From an uncultured bacterium (GTDB lineage Bacteria > Cyanobacteriota > Vampirovibrionia > Gastranaerophilales > Gastranaerophilaceae), in assembly GCA_949296425.1 (NCBI GenBank), contig CASFPN010000044.1, forward strand, positions 1 through 64,000: a DNA stretch of 64,000 bases, given 5' to 3'. A program made the translations under genes and the position numbers. Shown in pieces: positions 1 to 9,520 of this stretch (within the stretch, counting starts at the first letter, position 1; each line of letters opens with the position of its first letter). The notes below the pieces were generated by a model. That model saw only the letters and a list, made by a program, of their open reading frames with translations. It did not search any database and was not told the origin of the DNA.

Positions 1-264
1 ATAGTTGTGGATGTAAACAATTTTAATAATGGACCGAATCAATTCGGGCGCGATGTTTTTGTAATTCACGTATCATCAGATATTAAGAAGAATAAACATT
101 ATTTAGCCCCTGCCGGTTCAGAAAGTTTGTTTGACGAAATTCCGGGCCTTAATAACGCTGATTACGGTATCACAGGCTGTTCCAAAGATATTGGCAAACC
201 ATCATCAAACACCGTATACGAAGTTGCAGGCTCAGGTTGTTCGGCTAAGTATCTTTTGGAATAG
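1..264 (+). CDS. 3' end of a pilin-like (prepilin-type) protein, partial
   Basis: The open frame runs in from the left edge (codons before position 7 are in frame: Ile-Val-Val-Asp-Val-Asn), so the gene starts outside the window and the GTG at 7 is probably not its start. The visible 87 residues carry VDVNNFN, GPNQFGRDVF and a Cys-containing tail (GCSKD..., GSGCSAKYLLE). This DVNG/GPNxxGRDxF pattern with a Cys pair near the C-terminus is what I associate with the C-terminal domain of type IV/type II pseudopilin-like proteins of this lineage. The neighbouring CpaE- and CpaF-like genes support a pilus or secretion context. The N-terminal methylation motif that would prove it is not in the window. 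Confidence 0.55.
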   Translation: MVVDVNNFNNGPNQFGRDVFVIHVSSDIKKNKHYLAPAGSESLFDEIPGLNNADYGITGCSKDIGKPSSNTVYEVAGSGCSAKYLLE

Positions 265-284
265 CACTTAATTAGTTAAAAAAC

Positions 285-313
285 TTGTTACTTTTTTAAT
301 GATATGCTAAAAT
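285..313 (+). promoter_or_regulatory. promoter of cpaE-like gene, leaderless arrangement
   Basis: TTGTTA (285-290), a 17-nt spacer and TAAAAT (308-313). The ATG at 320 lies exactly where transcription would be expected to start, so the mRNA probably has no 5' leader. No Shine-Dalgarno sequence is visible. Confidence 0.6.
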
Positions 314-319
314 ACTTTT

Positions 320-1489
320 ATGAATCATAATATTCCGACAATTGTAATTTCAGAACAGCAAAGTACATCAGAACTTTTGAAATTATATTTGCAAGAATTT
401 GAAAAATTTAATTTTCTTGCTGCTGTTTTTGACTTTTCAAAAGCTTATAATGCTGTAAAAGAACTGGACAAATGCCTTGTTATTGTTGATATTTCTTATT
501 ATCAGGAGCAGGCTTTGAATTTTGTTTCAAAAATAACGTCCGAATTCGGAAATTGCAGGGTTATTGCTCTGTCTGACAAACCTCAAGTTGATCTTGTTGT
601 GCGTGCTATGCGTATCGGTGCTTCGGATTTTCTGGCCTTGCCTTTGATTAAGGGGGAATTCTTTGATGTTTTAAATAAACATTATCTTGACATGTCAGGG
701 GTAAAGCCTAAAAAATCCAAATGCAGGGTAATAACTGTGTATTCAAATAAAGGCGGTGTTGGCAAAACTTCAATCGCAACAAATTTGGCACTTGAACTTT
801 CTAAAGTTACCAAAGAAAATGTTGCCCTGATTGATTTAAATTTTCAACTCGGAGATGTTACAACTTTTCTTGATTTAAAGCCGTCTTTTAATATTTCCTA
901 TATGCTGCAAAATCTTGATAAGATTAATGAAGATTTTTTGCTTTCAACTTTAGAAAAATATAAAGATACATCTTTATATGTCTTGGCTGATCCACCATAT
1001 TTCAAGCAGGCTGAAAATGTTTCATCAAAAGATATAACTAAACTCTTTGATATTTTGAGGGACACTTTTTCTTACGTAATTGTAGACACATCTGGCGGCT
1101 TTGACAGTAAGGCAATAAATGCACTGGAAAATTCAGACTTAATTTTTCTCGTGACAATTGTTAACTTGCCGGCTTTGCGTAACTGCCAGCGATGCATGGA
1201 ATTGTTTGACAAACTCGGTTTGCAAGACGATAAAATACAAATTCTTATTAACCGATATATGGAAAATGATGAAATCAGTGCAAATGATGTTGAAGAAGTC
1301 CTCGGAAAAAATATTTACTGGAAAATTCCGAATAATTATTTTACAATGATGTCAGCAATAAATAAAGGAGTTCCGGTTTCGGCAATAAATCCTGATTCAA
1401 ATGTGGCATTGAGTTATAAAAATCTTGCTTTGTTGGTTGCAGACAGTATTTACAGACGCAGTTTGACTCAAAAACTCGGAAAGGTATAG
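320..1489 (+). CDS. cpaE: CpaE/TadZ-like protein: receiver-like domain plus MinD/ParA-type ATPase
   Basis: Residues 1-130 resemble a response-regulator receiver fold without a clear phosphorylation site. From about residue 133 a ParA/MinD-type ATPase domain follows, with deviant Walker A (NKGGVGKTS), an ALIDLNFQLGDV segment and a VIVDTSGGF switch-like segment. This receiver-ATPase order is typical of CpaE/TadZ, which localises Tad (Flp) pilus assembly at the cell pole and pairs with the CpaF/TadA ATPase. The next gene, 7 nt downstream, is CpaF-like, which fits. Length (389 aa) is normal. The start is set by the promoter whose predicted transcription start coincides with the ATG. Confidence 0.8.
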   Translation: MNHNIPTIVISEQQSTSELLKLYLQEFEKFNFLAAVFDFSKAYNAVKELDKCLVIVDISYYQEQALNFVSKITSEFGNCRVIALSDKPQVDLVVRAMRIGASDFLALPLIKGEFFDVLNKHYLDMSGVKPKKSKCRVITVYSNKGGVGKTSIATNLALELSKVTKENVALIDLNFQLGDVTTFLDLKPSFNISYMLQNLDKINEDFLLSTLEKYKDTSLYVLADPPYFKQAENVSSKDITKLFDILRDTFSYVIVDTSGGFDSKAINALENSDLIFLVTIVNLPALRNCQRCMELFDKLGLQDDKIQILINRYMENDEISANDVEEVLGKNIYWKIPNNYFTMMSAINKGVPVSAINPDSNVALSYKNLALLVADSIYRRSLTQKLGKV

Positions 1490-1496
1490 TGTTAAA

Positions 1497-2783
1497 TTGT
1501 TAAAAAGCAGTAAATTAGGCGACAGATTTAAAAAGAATTATGTTATCAGCCCTGATAATAATATTAATTCTGCTGAATTAAAGAATAAAGAAAACAATCA
1601 TAATACAGGTTCGGATGTTGAATTCGAAATGCAAGATTCCCTGTTGTCTAAAATAAATTCAACTCCTGTGTGGTTTGAATATTCTGATTTAAAACAAAAA
1701 GAACTCATTAAAAATTTTGTTGAAAAGACTTTAGATACCAAAAATGTATCTTTTTCTGATTCTGAAAAAACAGATTTGATTGAAAAAATGTATAATTTAA
1801 TATCAGGTTTTGGTCCTCTTGATTATCTTCTTTCACAGCAAAATGTTTCTTCTGTTTTTGTCAATAGTGAGAAAAATGTACATATTGAAATTAACGGTAA
1901 AGTTTTAAATACGGAAATAAAACTTGATGACAACCAAATAAATTTAATAACCCACAATATTTTTAAGTCCTGCAATGCAAAATATGATGCATCAAAAACG
2001 ATTTATAATTTAAAAAATGATAAATATTTTATAACATTGATTACTCCTCCTGCAAGTGTAGGCGGTATAAATATAATGATTAACAAGATTATTCCCGCTG
2101 ATATTAATACTTTATTTGAAAAAAATATTACATCAAAAGAAATATTTGATTTTTTAATTTCTGCAATCTCCGAACATAAAAATATTGTTATTTCCGGTGA
2201 TATAAATTCAGGAAAGACTTTCTTTTTAAATGTTCTTATTAATTCAATGAACAGTGATATGCGTTCTGCACTTATTGAACAATTCCCGCGTTTATCTATA
2301 AATGCTGCAAATATGATGAAGTTTTCCCTGACTGATACAGCGATAGAAAAAGAACAGTTGTTATTAACAATATTAAAGATTTGTCCGGAATATATATTTA
2401 CGGATTTAAATGAACCAGTTTGCAATTTTTCTGATAAAAACGGATATATTTCAACATTGAATTCCCCGTCTGTTGATGCTGCCATTACAAAGCTTACGAC
2501 TGCATTTATGGCACAAAATACCTTGCCTGAAAAATATGCAAAAGCTAAAGTTTTGACAGATTTTGACTATATTATCCAGATAAATAAAATGTCTGATGGA
2601 GCTTCAAGAATAACATCGGTAGTTGAATTAAAACCGGCGAGGACTATGGCTTTATCATTAAAAGTGATTGCCAAACTTGTTGACGGGCAATATATTACGC
2701 AGATTCCGCAGCCTTTGACGTCAATTCGGGCTGACTCGTTAATTTCTCAGGGCGGTTCAATGTATTCACGTTTCCGGCGTTAA
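1497..2783 (+). CDS. cpaF: CpaF/TadA-like secretion ATPase, degenerate motifs
   Basis: Fold and position match CpaF/TadA, the hexameric ATPase of Tad pili. A region around residues 100-130 (ISGFGPLDYLLSQQNVSSVFVN) matches the CpaF N-terminal domain pattern, and Walker A survives as GDINSGKT (about residue 237). The Walker B/Asp-box region reads ICPEYIFTDLNEP where family members have RPDRIIVGE(V/T)R, and the His-box (usually GxxxTxHA) reads NGYISTLNSP, without His. ATP binding may remain but hydrolysis is doubtful. Translation appears to begin at TTG 1497, weakly placed behind AAAGG. The last 89 bp overlap the opposing gene that ends at 2695. It could be a regulatory pseudo-ATPase; another functional copy may exist elsewhere. 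Confidence 0.65.
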   Translation: MLKSSKLGDRFKKNYVISPDNNINSAELKNKENNHNTGSDVEFEMQDSLLSKINSTPVWFEYSDLKQKELIKNFVEKTLDTKNVSFSDSEKTDLIEKMYNLISGFGPLDYLLSQQNVSSVFVNSEKNVHIEINGKVLNTEIKLDDNQINLITHNIFKSCNAKYDASKTIYNLKNDKYFITLITPPASVGGINIMINKIIPADINTLFEKNITSKEIFDFLISAISEHKNIVISGDINSGKTFFLNVLINSMNSDMRSALIEQFPRLSINAANMMKFSLTDTAIEKEQLLLTILKICPEYIFTDLNEPVCNFSDKNGYISTLNSPSVDAAITKLTTAFMAQNTLPEKYAKAKVLTDFDYIIQINKMSDGASRITSVVELKPARTMALSLKVIAKLVDGQYITQIPQPLTSIRADSLISQGGSMYSRFRR

Positions 2784-3765
2784 TGTTTAGATGATTATTT
2801 TTCATATCATTAAATATTTTCTTGAGCCTTGAATCATTTACTGAGGCATTTACTATTTGATCTATACCGGGGCCTATAACTTTTTTCATTATCTGTTTAT
2901 CAACAAAATCATTAATAGGTTTTGACAATAAAAATAATACAATACTGCCGCTCAGTGTTTTAAGAAGTTTGTTTTTAAATATAAGGGATGTTTGATATTC
3001 CATGAGCGCATTTCTTGTAGCCTGATATGAATAGTCGGCTTCATTATACATCTCTTTCATTTTAGGAAGGATTTTGTTGTATTGATTAAGTATTTTTTTA
3101 GGAACTTTTTTGGTGTCATTGTTTTTTAGAGCAAGAAAAACTTCATATGTCTGTTTTGCATTTTGTTCTGCAAATTTCATGATTTTTTCTTCGTCGTTGC
3201 TCAGCAGCTGATATTTGTCAGTAAAAATTATTTTATAAATCCTTGAAAAAATATTTGCGGTATTTTTTTCGTTTTTTCTGCTGTTAATAGTATTTTGCAA
3301 ACTTGTTAAAATCGCTCTTTTAAAGTTGTCATAACTTTCAAAAGCATACCCGTGTGCTTGAAGTATAATATTTTTCGTGTGCCGGTATATAGCATCTTTT
3401 GTATTGCCTGATACACCGGTTTTATCAAGTTTACCAAGCGGTGAGATAATATATTTACCTAAAATAATTGCAGCCGGCATTGCAACCAGAGATGTAAGCG
3501 CCTGAAATATTGCCCGTTTAAATGCACGTTTGCCGCTCGGATTGTAGCAGTCTTTGTCATTTTTGTATTTGTCATAAATATCTGCGCCTAGATACATAAA
3601 AGTAGGAGCCCAAAGAGCTGTCCCAAGTCTGGGAGCTATGTCTGAAATAATTGTTCCTACTTCGTTTGAATAAGATAATGCAAGAAGTACTCCTCTGTTT
3701 AAGGGGTCCCGATATTTGCTTTTCTCTTGCGTATTATTCGTATTTTGTGTTACAGAATTAATCAA
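2695..3765 (-). CDS. lineage-specific membrane-associated protein, unknown function
   Basis: I recognise no characterised family. After about 20 polar residues come a conserved-looking LALSYSNEVGTIISDIAPRL segment, two hydrophobic stretches (around APTFMYLGADIY and ALTSLVAMPAAIILGKYI), a long charged helical middle, and a further hydrophobic segment near SGSIVLFLLSKPI. The frame opens as far as TTG 3813, but that TTG is part of a TTGACA -35-like element (3808-3813). I therefore prefer TTG 3765, which has AAGG 8 nt upstream; the start remains uncertain. The C-terminal 89 bp overlap the 3' end of the cpaF-like gene on the other strand, an unusually long convergent coding overlap. It is transcribed divergently from uvrB. 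Confidence 0.6.
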   Translation of the reverse strand: MINSVTQNTNNTQEKSKYRDPLNRGVLLALSYSNEVGTIISDIAPRLGTALWAPTFMYLGADIYDKYKNDKDCYNPSGKRAFKRAIFQALTSLVAMPAAIILGKYIISPLGKLDKTGVSGNTKDAIYRHTKNIILQAHGYAFESYDNFKRAILTSLQNTINSRKNEKNTANIFSRIYKIIFTDKYQLLSNDEEKIMKFAEQNAKQTYEVFLALKNNDTKKVPKKILNQYNKILPKMKEMYNEADYSYQATRNALMEYQTSLIFKNKLLKTLSGSIVLFLLSKPINDFVDKQIMKKVIGPGIDQIVNASVNDSRLKKIFNDMKNNHLNINAGNVNTLNRPEKLTSQPELTSKAAESA

Positions 3766-3822
3766 TATTTTTACCTTGTGCTTAATTTTCGCAAATATAT
3801 ATACGTTTGTCAAAAATATTTT

Positions 3823-3851
3823 TTGCTACTATTTTTATATTAGGTTATAAT
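3823..3851 (+). promoter_or_regulatory. uvrB promoter, leaderless arrangement
   Basis: TTGCTA (3823-3828), 17-nt spacer, TATAAT (3846-3851), then 6 nt to ATG 3858. This fixes the uvrB start at 3858 and implies a leaderless transcript. Confidence 0.65.
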
Positions 3852-3857
3852 TTTTTT

Positions 3858-5843
3858 ATGGAAAAAAAGTTTAAAATATCATCTAAATATAAACCTGCAG
3901 GAGATCAGCCAAAAGCTATTGAAGAACTTGTAGAAGGGCTTGAAAAAGGCGATGACGCACAGACTTTGCTCGGAATTACCGGTTCAGGTAAAACTTTTAC
4001 AATAGCAAATGTAATAGAGCGGATTCAAAAACCTACACTTATTATTGCTCACAACAAAACTCTTGCGGCACAACTTTATAATGAATTTAAAGAGCTTTTT
4101 CCTGATAATGCGGTTGAATATTTTATAAGTTATTATGACTATTATCAGCCGGAGGCCTATATTCCGCGCACTGACACTTTTATTGAAAAATCCGCTTCAA
4201 TAAATGAAGAAATTGACAGACTGAGACACAATTCAACAAGAAGCCTTTATGAAAGGAATGATGTTATTATTGTTGCTTCTGTCAGTTGTATTTACGGTTT
4301 GGGGCTGCCCGAAAATTATTTTAAAGGTTCTGTTGAATTAAATGTTGGAGATGAAATTTCTCGTGATGATCTTTTAAAACATCTTGTAAGCGTACAATAT
4401 ACAAGGAATGATCTTGTTCTGGAACGCTCAACTTTCAGGGCACGGGGTGATATTGTGGAAATCATGCCTGCCTATGAAAAAATTGTTACGAGAATTTATT
4501 TTTTCGGCGATGAAATAGAAAAAATTGTCAGAATAGATAATTTAACCGGAGAAATATTGGAAACACCTTCCAAAGTCGTGATTTATCCTGCTGTACATTA
4601 TCTTTCCTATGATGAGAACGTAGAGGAAACAATATCTTTAATTCGTAAAGAATTACAGCAGCGGCTAGCTGAATTGAACAGCGAAAACAAAATTATAGAA
4701 GCGCAAAGGCTTGAACAGCGGGTAAAATATGATATTGAAATGATTAAAGAAATGGGTTATTGTTCAGGTATAGAAAATTATTCGCGTATTATTGAAAGAC
4801 GACCGCCTGGCTCTGCGCCAGCAACACTTCTTGACTATTTTCAGGGAGATTTTTTAACGGTTGTTGATGAATCACATGTTACTCTTCCCCAGCTTAAAGG
4901 CATGTATCACGGTGATGCTTCCCGAAAAGATACTTTGATACAATATGGCTTCAGGCTTCCTTGTGCAAGAGATAACAGACCTTTAAAAAATGCTGAATTT
5001 TTCAAAAAAGTTCACCAAAAAATATATATTTCGGCAACTCCCGGGGAATTTGAAAGAAAAACTTCCGCACAGATTGTTGAACAAATTATTCGTCCGACAG
5101 GGCTTGTTGACCCGAAAATTTCCGTACGCCCAATTGAATCACAGATAGAAGATCTGAAAAAGGAGATTCAAAAAAGAACTGATAAAAACGAACGTGTACT
5201 GATAACAACACTTACCAAGCGGATGGCAGAAGATTTAACTGATTATTTTATTCAAGAAGGAATTAAAGTGCGTTACCTTCACAGTGAAATTCAGTCGCTG
5301 GAACGAGTTGAAATTCTCAGGGATTTAAGACTCGGTGAATTTGACGTACTTATTGGTGTTAACCTTCTAAGAGAAGGTCTTGATATTCCGGAAGTGTCTC
5401 TTGTTGCAATTATGGATGCTGATAAAGAAGGTTTCCTGCGCTCTGAAACAAGCCTGATTCAAACAATCGGTCGTGCAGCGCGTAACGCGTGTGGTGAAGT
5501 TATTATGTACGCTGACAGAATAACAGAATCTATGGAAAAAGCAATTTCTGAAACGGAAAGACGTCGTAAAATACAGCTTGATTATAATAAAAAATACGGA
5601 ATTATCCCCCAAACTATTAAAAAACCGATAGAAAATAACCTGTTATCTTTAGTTGCAAGTTATAGGGATTTGGAAGATATAGTTGCGGAGGAAATGGTCG
5701 AATTGAATATTGAAAAGAAAGATCTGCCAAAACTTATTGACAAACTTGAAAAAGATATGCATAAAGCTGCAAAAATCCTTGATTTTGAGCGTGCTGCAGA
5801 AATTCGTGATAAACTTAAAAAATTGCGTGAAATGGTTAAATAA
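3858..5843 (+). CDS. uvrB: UvrABC excision repair helicase subunit B
   Basis: UvrB receives damaged DNA from UvrA, verifies the lesion with its beta-hairpin and recruits UvrC in nucleotide excision repair. The 661-residue protein has Walker A (GITGSGKT), the hairpin region ([19 protein letters not shown]), DESH box ([11 protein letters not shown]), helicase motif VI (QTIGRAARN) and a C-terminal UVR domain ([18 protein letters not shown]). I start it at ATG 3858 because [21 protein letters not shown] is the normal N-terminus and the promoter lies immediately upstream. The longer in-frame start at 3807 would sit upstream of the promoter. Its last 8 bp overlap the convergent gene ending at 5836. 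Confidence 0.97.
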   Translation: MEKKFKISSKYKPAGDQPKAIEELVEGLEKGDDAQTLLGITGSGKTFTIANVIERIQKPTLIIAHNKTLAAQLYNEFKELFPDNAVEYFISYYDYYQPEAYIPRTDTFIEKSASINEEIDRLRHNSTRSLYERNDVIIVASVSCIYGLGLPENYFKGSVELNVGDEISRDDLLKHLVSVQYTRNDLVLERSTFRARGDIVEIMPAYEKIVTRIYFFGDEIEKIVRIDNLTGEILETPSKVVIYPAVHYLSYDENVEETISLIRKELQQRLAELNSENKIIEAQRLEQRVKYDIEMIKEMGYCSGIENYSRIIERRPPGSAPATLLDYFQGDFLTVVDESHVTLPQLKGMYHGDASRKDTLIQYGFRLPCARDNRPLKNAEFFKKVHQKIYISATPGEFERKTSAQIVEQIIRPTGLVDPKISVRPIESQIEDLKKEIQKRTDKNERVLITTLTKRMAEDLTDYFIQEGIKVRYLHSEIQSLERVEILRDLRLGEFDVLIGVNLLREGLDIPEVSLVAIMDADKEGFLRSETSLIQTIGRAARNACGEVIMYADRITESMEKAISETERRRKIQLDYNKKYGIIPQTIKKPIENNLLSLVASYRDLEDIVAEEMVELNIEKKDLPKLIDKLEKDMHKAAKILDFERAAEIRDKLKKLREMVK

Positions 5844-6552
5844 AATTGTCTTTTTCTTTTTCATGGATGGAAATAGTTTCATAATCAATTTGTGCAAGAT
5901 AATGTCCTACCATTGAAAGATTGAATATAAGACACATGCTCCAGAAAAATACTGCTATGGGATGCGGAATTCCAAAAAATAGCCAGATAATGTATGTTAT
6001 CGGCCCTGCAATTATAGCATTAGCAATCAATACCTGCGGTATCATAAAAATAATCCCGATGAACACATCAACACTTGCATTAGCCAGTATTTTAATATTA
6101 TATACATCTGATATTTTTAAATTTCTTGAATAGCAGAGATATCCTGTCATCATAAATGAAACAAACAGTCCCCAAACAATAAAATACCATACGGTCATAG
6201 AACCGGGTTCGGTAAAGTAACTGCTTAAAAAGTTACATATTATGGCTGCAAGCCAGGTACATAAGGCTATTATCGGACCTATAGCTATAAGTCCTTTCAA
6301 CCCGGACCAAAATATCGAAAAAATATTAAATGTAGGTAAAACGTAATTTTTACCATTACGAACATTGGTTGTGCACTTTATCATAATACCGAAAAGCAAA
6401 ACAAAAACAACAGCGCTTACAGCCCAGAATAAAATATCATTTTTACTGTACAAATCAACACAATAATATACCGGTATTGCAAATATAATATACTTTATTA
6501 ACGAATTATGATCTTGTAATGATTCTTGAAAAGCGTCTTTTATTGATGCCAT
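5836..6552 (-). CDS. integral membrane protein, unknown (about six TM segments)
   Basis: 238 residues with about six hydrophobic segments (starting near [87 protein letters not shown] and [18 protein letters not shown]). The layout is reminiscent of DUF4013-type membrane proteins (glycine/proline-rich turns, a cytoplasmic YSRN loop), but I cannot assign it. It has its own promoter-like sequence (TATAGT about 30 nt upstream) and a strong GAGGGG ribosome site before ATG 6552. It is therefore probably separate from the long operon upstream. Its 3' end overlaps uvrB by 8 bp. Confidence 0.75.
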   Translation of the reverse strand: MASIKDAFQESLQDHNSLIKYIIFAIPVYYCVDLYSKNDILFWAVSAVVFVLLFGIMIKCTTNVRNGKNYVLPTFNIFSIFWSGLKGLIAIGPIIALCTWLAAIICNFLSSYFTEPGSMTVWYFIVWGLFVSFMMTGYLCYSRNLKISDVYNIKILANASVDVFIGIIFMIPQVLIANAIIAGPITYIIWLFFGIPHPIAVFFWSMCLIFNLSMVGHYLAQIDYETISIHEKEKDNFI

Positions 6553-6604
6553 ATTTTAACCCCTCTTTTTTACTATACCATATAGTTTATACATAAATCA
6601 ATAT

Positions 6605-7699
6605 TTACTCCAAAGGCAGAGTAACCAAAAATTCGCTTCCTTTATCGGGTTCACTATTCAAAGAAATTGTTCCTTTATGAAGTTTTACAAGTTGTTTTGT
6701 AATTGCAAGACCGAGTCCGGTAGAATTTTCAGTCGAAACAGCCTGCTCAAAAGGTTTAAATATTTTTTGGTGAAATTTTTTATCAATTCCGATACCGTTA
6801 TCTTTTACTGATAGTAATAGATTATTCTTTATTTTAGTTGCATTTATTGCAATTTCACCGTTTTCAGGGGTAAATTTTACGGCATTGCCGAGTAAATTAA
6901 ATAATATTTGCTGGAATTTTTGCAAATCAGCACGAATCTCTACATCGTCCAAAGATTTTGTTAATATAATATTTTTTTTTGTAATTAGGGGTGAGATTAT
7001 ATTCACAACTTCTTCAACAGCTGATTTTACATGAAATTTTCGTGGATTTAGTTTCATTGCATTTGCTTCAATTTTTGACATATCAAGGATTTCATTAATC
7101 ATTCCGAGTAAATTTACCCCGGATATCTTAATGTCATTTATATATTCTTTTTGTTTATTATTCAATTTCCCGATGTGTTCACTGCTAAGAAGTTCGGTAA
7201 AACCAAGAATTGATGAAAGCGGAGTTCTTAATTCATGAGTTATATTTGAGAAAAACTTTGTTTTTATTTCGTCCGTTTCTTTAATTTTATCCGAGTATCT
7301 GCGGGTTTCAATGTAGCCTTGCTGAAGGGCATCTATTTGCATTTTAATAACTTTTGTAAGTTCAATATCCTTAATAATATTTGATATCAACGCACAGCAG
7401 GATTTGAAGATAATTTTGTCCTCAATCGAAAAATTTCCGTTTTCAAGTACAATAACCCCGAAAATTGAATTTTTAAAAACTAAATTTTCTTTGAGAGAAT
7501 CTTTTTTTATTTTTTTTAGAGAATTTGCTTGCGGACTGTACGAATGCACAAGTCTTTCCGGATTTAAAAAAAATATATACCCTGATTTGAAATCAATAAT
7601 TTTTTTTAATATTCTAAAGATTTCCGTGCCAAAATTATCATCAGTTTTGACAAGACATATATCTTTAACCAATTTTGTAAATTGTTCATACTTATCCAA
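6605..7699 (-). CDS. soluble sensor histidine kinase (GAF-like + HisKA + HATPase)
   Basis: 364 residues, no membrane segment. An N-terminal GAF-like region (about 1-110) is followed by a helical linker and HisKA with the phosphoacceptor His in FFSNITHELRTPLSSILGF (about 150-168). The HATPase domain has N box (LFNLLGNAVKFTP), G1 (KDNGIGIDKKF) and G2 (STGLGLAITKQLV). It autophosphorylates on His and passes phosphate to a response regulator; none is adjacent, so its partner is elsewhere. It starts 5 nt after hpt and is the last gene of the minus-strand operon. In many bacteria ftsH follows tilS-hpt, so a kinase here is a lineage variation. Confidence 0.9.
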   Translation of the reverse strand: MDKYEQFTKLVKDICLVKTDDNFGTEIFRILKKIIDFKSGYIFFLNPERLVHSYSPQANSLKKIKKDSLKENLVFKNSIFGVIVLENGNFSIEDKIIFKSCCALISNIIKDIELTKVIKMQIDALQQGYIETRRYSDKIKETDEIKTKFFSNITHELRTPLSSILGFTELLSSEHIGKLNNKQKEYINDIKISGVNLLGMINEILDMSKIEANAMKLNPRKFHVKSAVEEVVNIISPLITKKNIILTKSLDDVEIRADLQKFQQILFNLLGNAVKFTPENGEIAINATKIKNNLLLSVKDNGIGIDKKFHQKIFKPFEQAVSTENSTGLGLAITKQLVKLHKGTISLNSEPDKGSEFLVTLPLE

Positions 7700-7704
7700 T
7701 ATAT

Positions 7705-8247
7705 TTACTCCAGGTCAAACTTATCTGCATATCCTATATATTTCAGATTTCTATAGTAGCCGTCATAGTCAAGCCCGTAGCCTACAAGAAATTTGTCATC
7801 AACTTCAAAGCCGTAATAATCAGGCTCAACTTTTGTTACGCGTTTTATTTTTTTGTCAAGGAGCGAACAAAATTTTGTGGATTTTGTATGGAAGTTGCAA
7901 TTCATAAAATCAAGCAAAAATTTTGCTGTAAGTCCTGTATCAACAATATCTTCTATAATAAGAACATTTTTCCCGTTTAGATCAGGCAATGAAATATCAA
8001 CAGCATTAACTTTTCCGCTGGTGCTGGTTCCGCCGTTATAACTGGAAAGTCTGATAAATTCCATTTTTAAAGGCATATTAAGATTTTTTACAAGATCCGT
8101 TGCAAACATAACAGCTCCTTTCAGAACGCATATTGCATAGACCTCTTCGCCTTTGTAAAATTCGTTCATTTCAGTTGCAAGAGCTTTTATTCTTGTTTGA
8201 ATTTGTTCTTCACTAAATAAAACTTTTAAATTTTTAATGTTCATCAT
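7705..8247 (-). CDS. hpt: hypoxanthine phosphoribosyltransferase
   Basis: Purine salvage enzyme converting hypoxanthine (and usually guanine) plus PRPP to IMP/GMP. The PRPP-binding motif VLIIEDIVDTGLTA lies near residues 95-108, preceded by the flexible-loop region RLSSYNGGTSTSGKV and followed by the base-contact region KVEPDYYGFEV. Length (180 aa) is normal. ATG 8247 (or 8244) overlaps the tilS 3' end by 14 bp, the classic tilS-hpt pairing, with AGG of the upstream coding region as ribosome site. Confidence 0.95.
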   Translation of the reverse strand: MMNIKNLKVLFSEEQIQTRIKALATEMNEFYKGEEVYAICVLKGAVMFATDLVKNLNMPLKMEFIRLSSYNGGTSTSGKVNAVDISLPDLNGKNVLIIEDIVDTGLTAKFLLDFMNCNFHTKSTKFCSLLDKKIKRVTKVEPDYYGFEVDDKFLVGYGLDYDGYYRNLKYIGYADKFDLE

Positions 8248-9520
8248 GAATAACCTGCCTCTTTTTTAATGTTAACACATGTGTCGGTTTATTTACAACC
8301 TTTATTCTGTCGCTGATACCAAGTCCGGCAGCCCACAAGATTTCATTTTTATTACAAAGTAAAACTATATCGTCTTTTTCATGGGCAGGAATTTTTTTTT
8401 CATTAAGGTACTTTTTTAACTTTTGTGACCCTGATGAGCCCAGCGGCAAAATTTTATCCCCGTTTTTTCTGTATCTGAGAGTAAAATTTATGTTTTTAAT
8501 TTCAATGTAGGCTTTAAATTCACTGTCTTTAGGGTAAGCAGCCGGAAATTCAGATACCGGTTCTATTGAAAATTTATAGCCGTCAAAATTATAATTTCCT
8601 GTATCTGTTATTTGTATTTCATAATGTTTTTTTTCTTTCTTTTTAATTATTTCGACTTTTTTATTATTTACAAATAACCATAAATCACTTGTAAGAGAAT
8701 ATTTTTTACCTGATTTTGAATTTTTGTTTTCTTCTATAAATTTTTGAATATTGTCAATTTTCTTTTTATCATAATCAATATTATTCTCAACTAAAATCTT
8801 GTATATTATACGTTTTTGTTCAAGCCCCTCTGCTTCAAGTATATTCTTCGTCAAATAATTTTGAATTAAGGTATTTTCCTCTGCCGCAATTTCTGAAAGA
8901 GTATTTAAAGCATCGGCTACCTTAGGATTAATTTCTCTCATTAAGGGAAGAATTTTGTGTCTTATAAAATTCCTTTTAAAATTTGTATTGTAATTTGAAG
9001 TGTCAACATTGACTGTGAGCTTATTTTTATGGCAGTATTTTTCTATTTCCTCTCTTTTGGTGGTTAAAAGCGGTCTGTAAAAAATCCCGCGGTGTTCAGC
9101 TATTCCCTGAAGGCCGATTGTACCTGTACCTTTGATAATTCTATATAATACTGTTTCTGCGTTGTCATCAAAATTATGGGCCGTAAATACAACATTGGAA
9201 TTATACTTTTTTGCACAACGGTTAAAAAAGTCATATCTTGCGCTTCTGGCTGCAGTTTCTGTTTTTTCGACAGAGTTATCAAGTGTTTCCGTATAAAATT
9301 TTATATTGTTTTTTTGGGTAAAATTATAGCAATTTTGTGCCTCATTTAAACTTTCCTGCCCGCGCCAGTTGTGGTTTAAATGAACTGCAACTATATCATA
9401 GGCAGATTTATTTAAAATATCTAAAAGGCACATTGAGTCGTATCCTCCTGAAAAAGCTACTATAAATGTGCCTGATAGGTTATATTTATTTATAAAATCT
9501 TTAACTTGTTGCTCAATCAC
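8234..9520 (-). CDS. tilS: tRNA(Ile)-lysidine synthetase
   Basis: TilS uses ATP and lysine to modify C34 of the CAU-anticodon tRNA-Ile so it reads AUA. The N-type ATP pyrophosphatase loop SGGYDSM is at about residues 25-31. The catalytic core (VHLNHNWRGQES, TAHNFDDNAETVLYR, NFKRNFIRHKILPLM) and the C-terminal TilS domain (RYRKNGDKILPLGSSGSQKLKKYL) follow. The GTG start immediately follows the stop codon of the preceding gene (TAA-GTG), indicating translational coupling. 428 residues is ordinary for the family. Confidence 0.95.
   Translation of the reverse strand: MIEQQVKDFINKYNLSGTFIVAFSGGYDSMCLLDILNKSAYDIVAVHLNHNWRGQESLNEAQNCYNFTQKNNIKFYTETLDNSVEKTETAARSARYDFFNRCAKKYNSNVVFTAHNFDDNAETVLYRIIKGTGTIGLQGIAEHRGIFYRPLLTTKREEIEKYCHKNKLTVNVDTSNYNTNFKRNFIRHKILPLMREINPKVADALNTLSEIAAEENTLIQNYLTKNILEAEGLEQKRIIYKILVENNIDYDKKKIDNIQKFIEENKNSKSGKKYSLTSDLWLFVNNKKVEIIKKKEKKHYEIQITDTGNYNFDGYKFSIEPVSEFPAAYPKDSEFKAYIEIKNINFTLRYRKNGDKILPLGSSGSQKLKKYLNEKKIPAHEKDDIVLLCNKNEILWAAGLGISDRIKVVNKPTHVLTLKKRQVIHDEH

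Noticed and set aside
2003-2485. 160-codon minus-strand frame inside the cpaF-like gene
   Set aside because: Shadow of the coding strand; low-complexity hydrophobic translation and no ribosome site.
3807-3857. Longer N-terminus for UvrB from 3807
   Set aside because: The promoter lies inside this stretch and the family normally starts at the MEKKFKI position.
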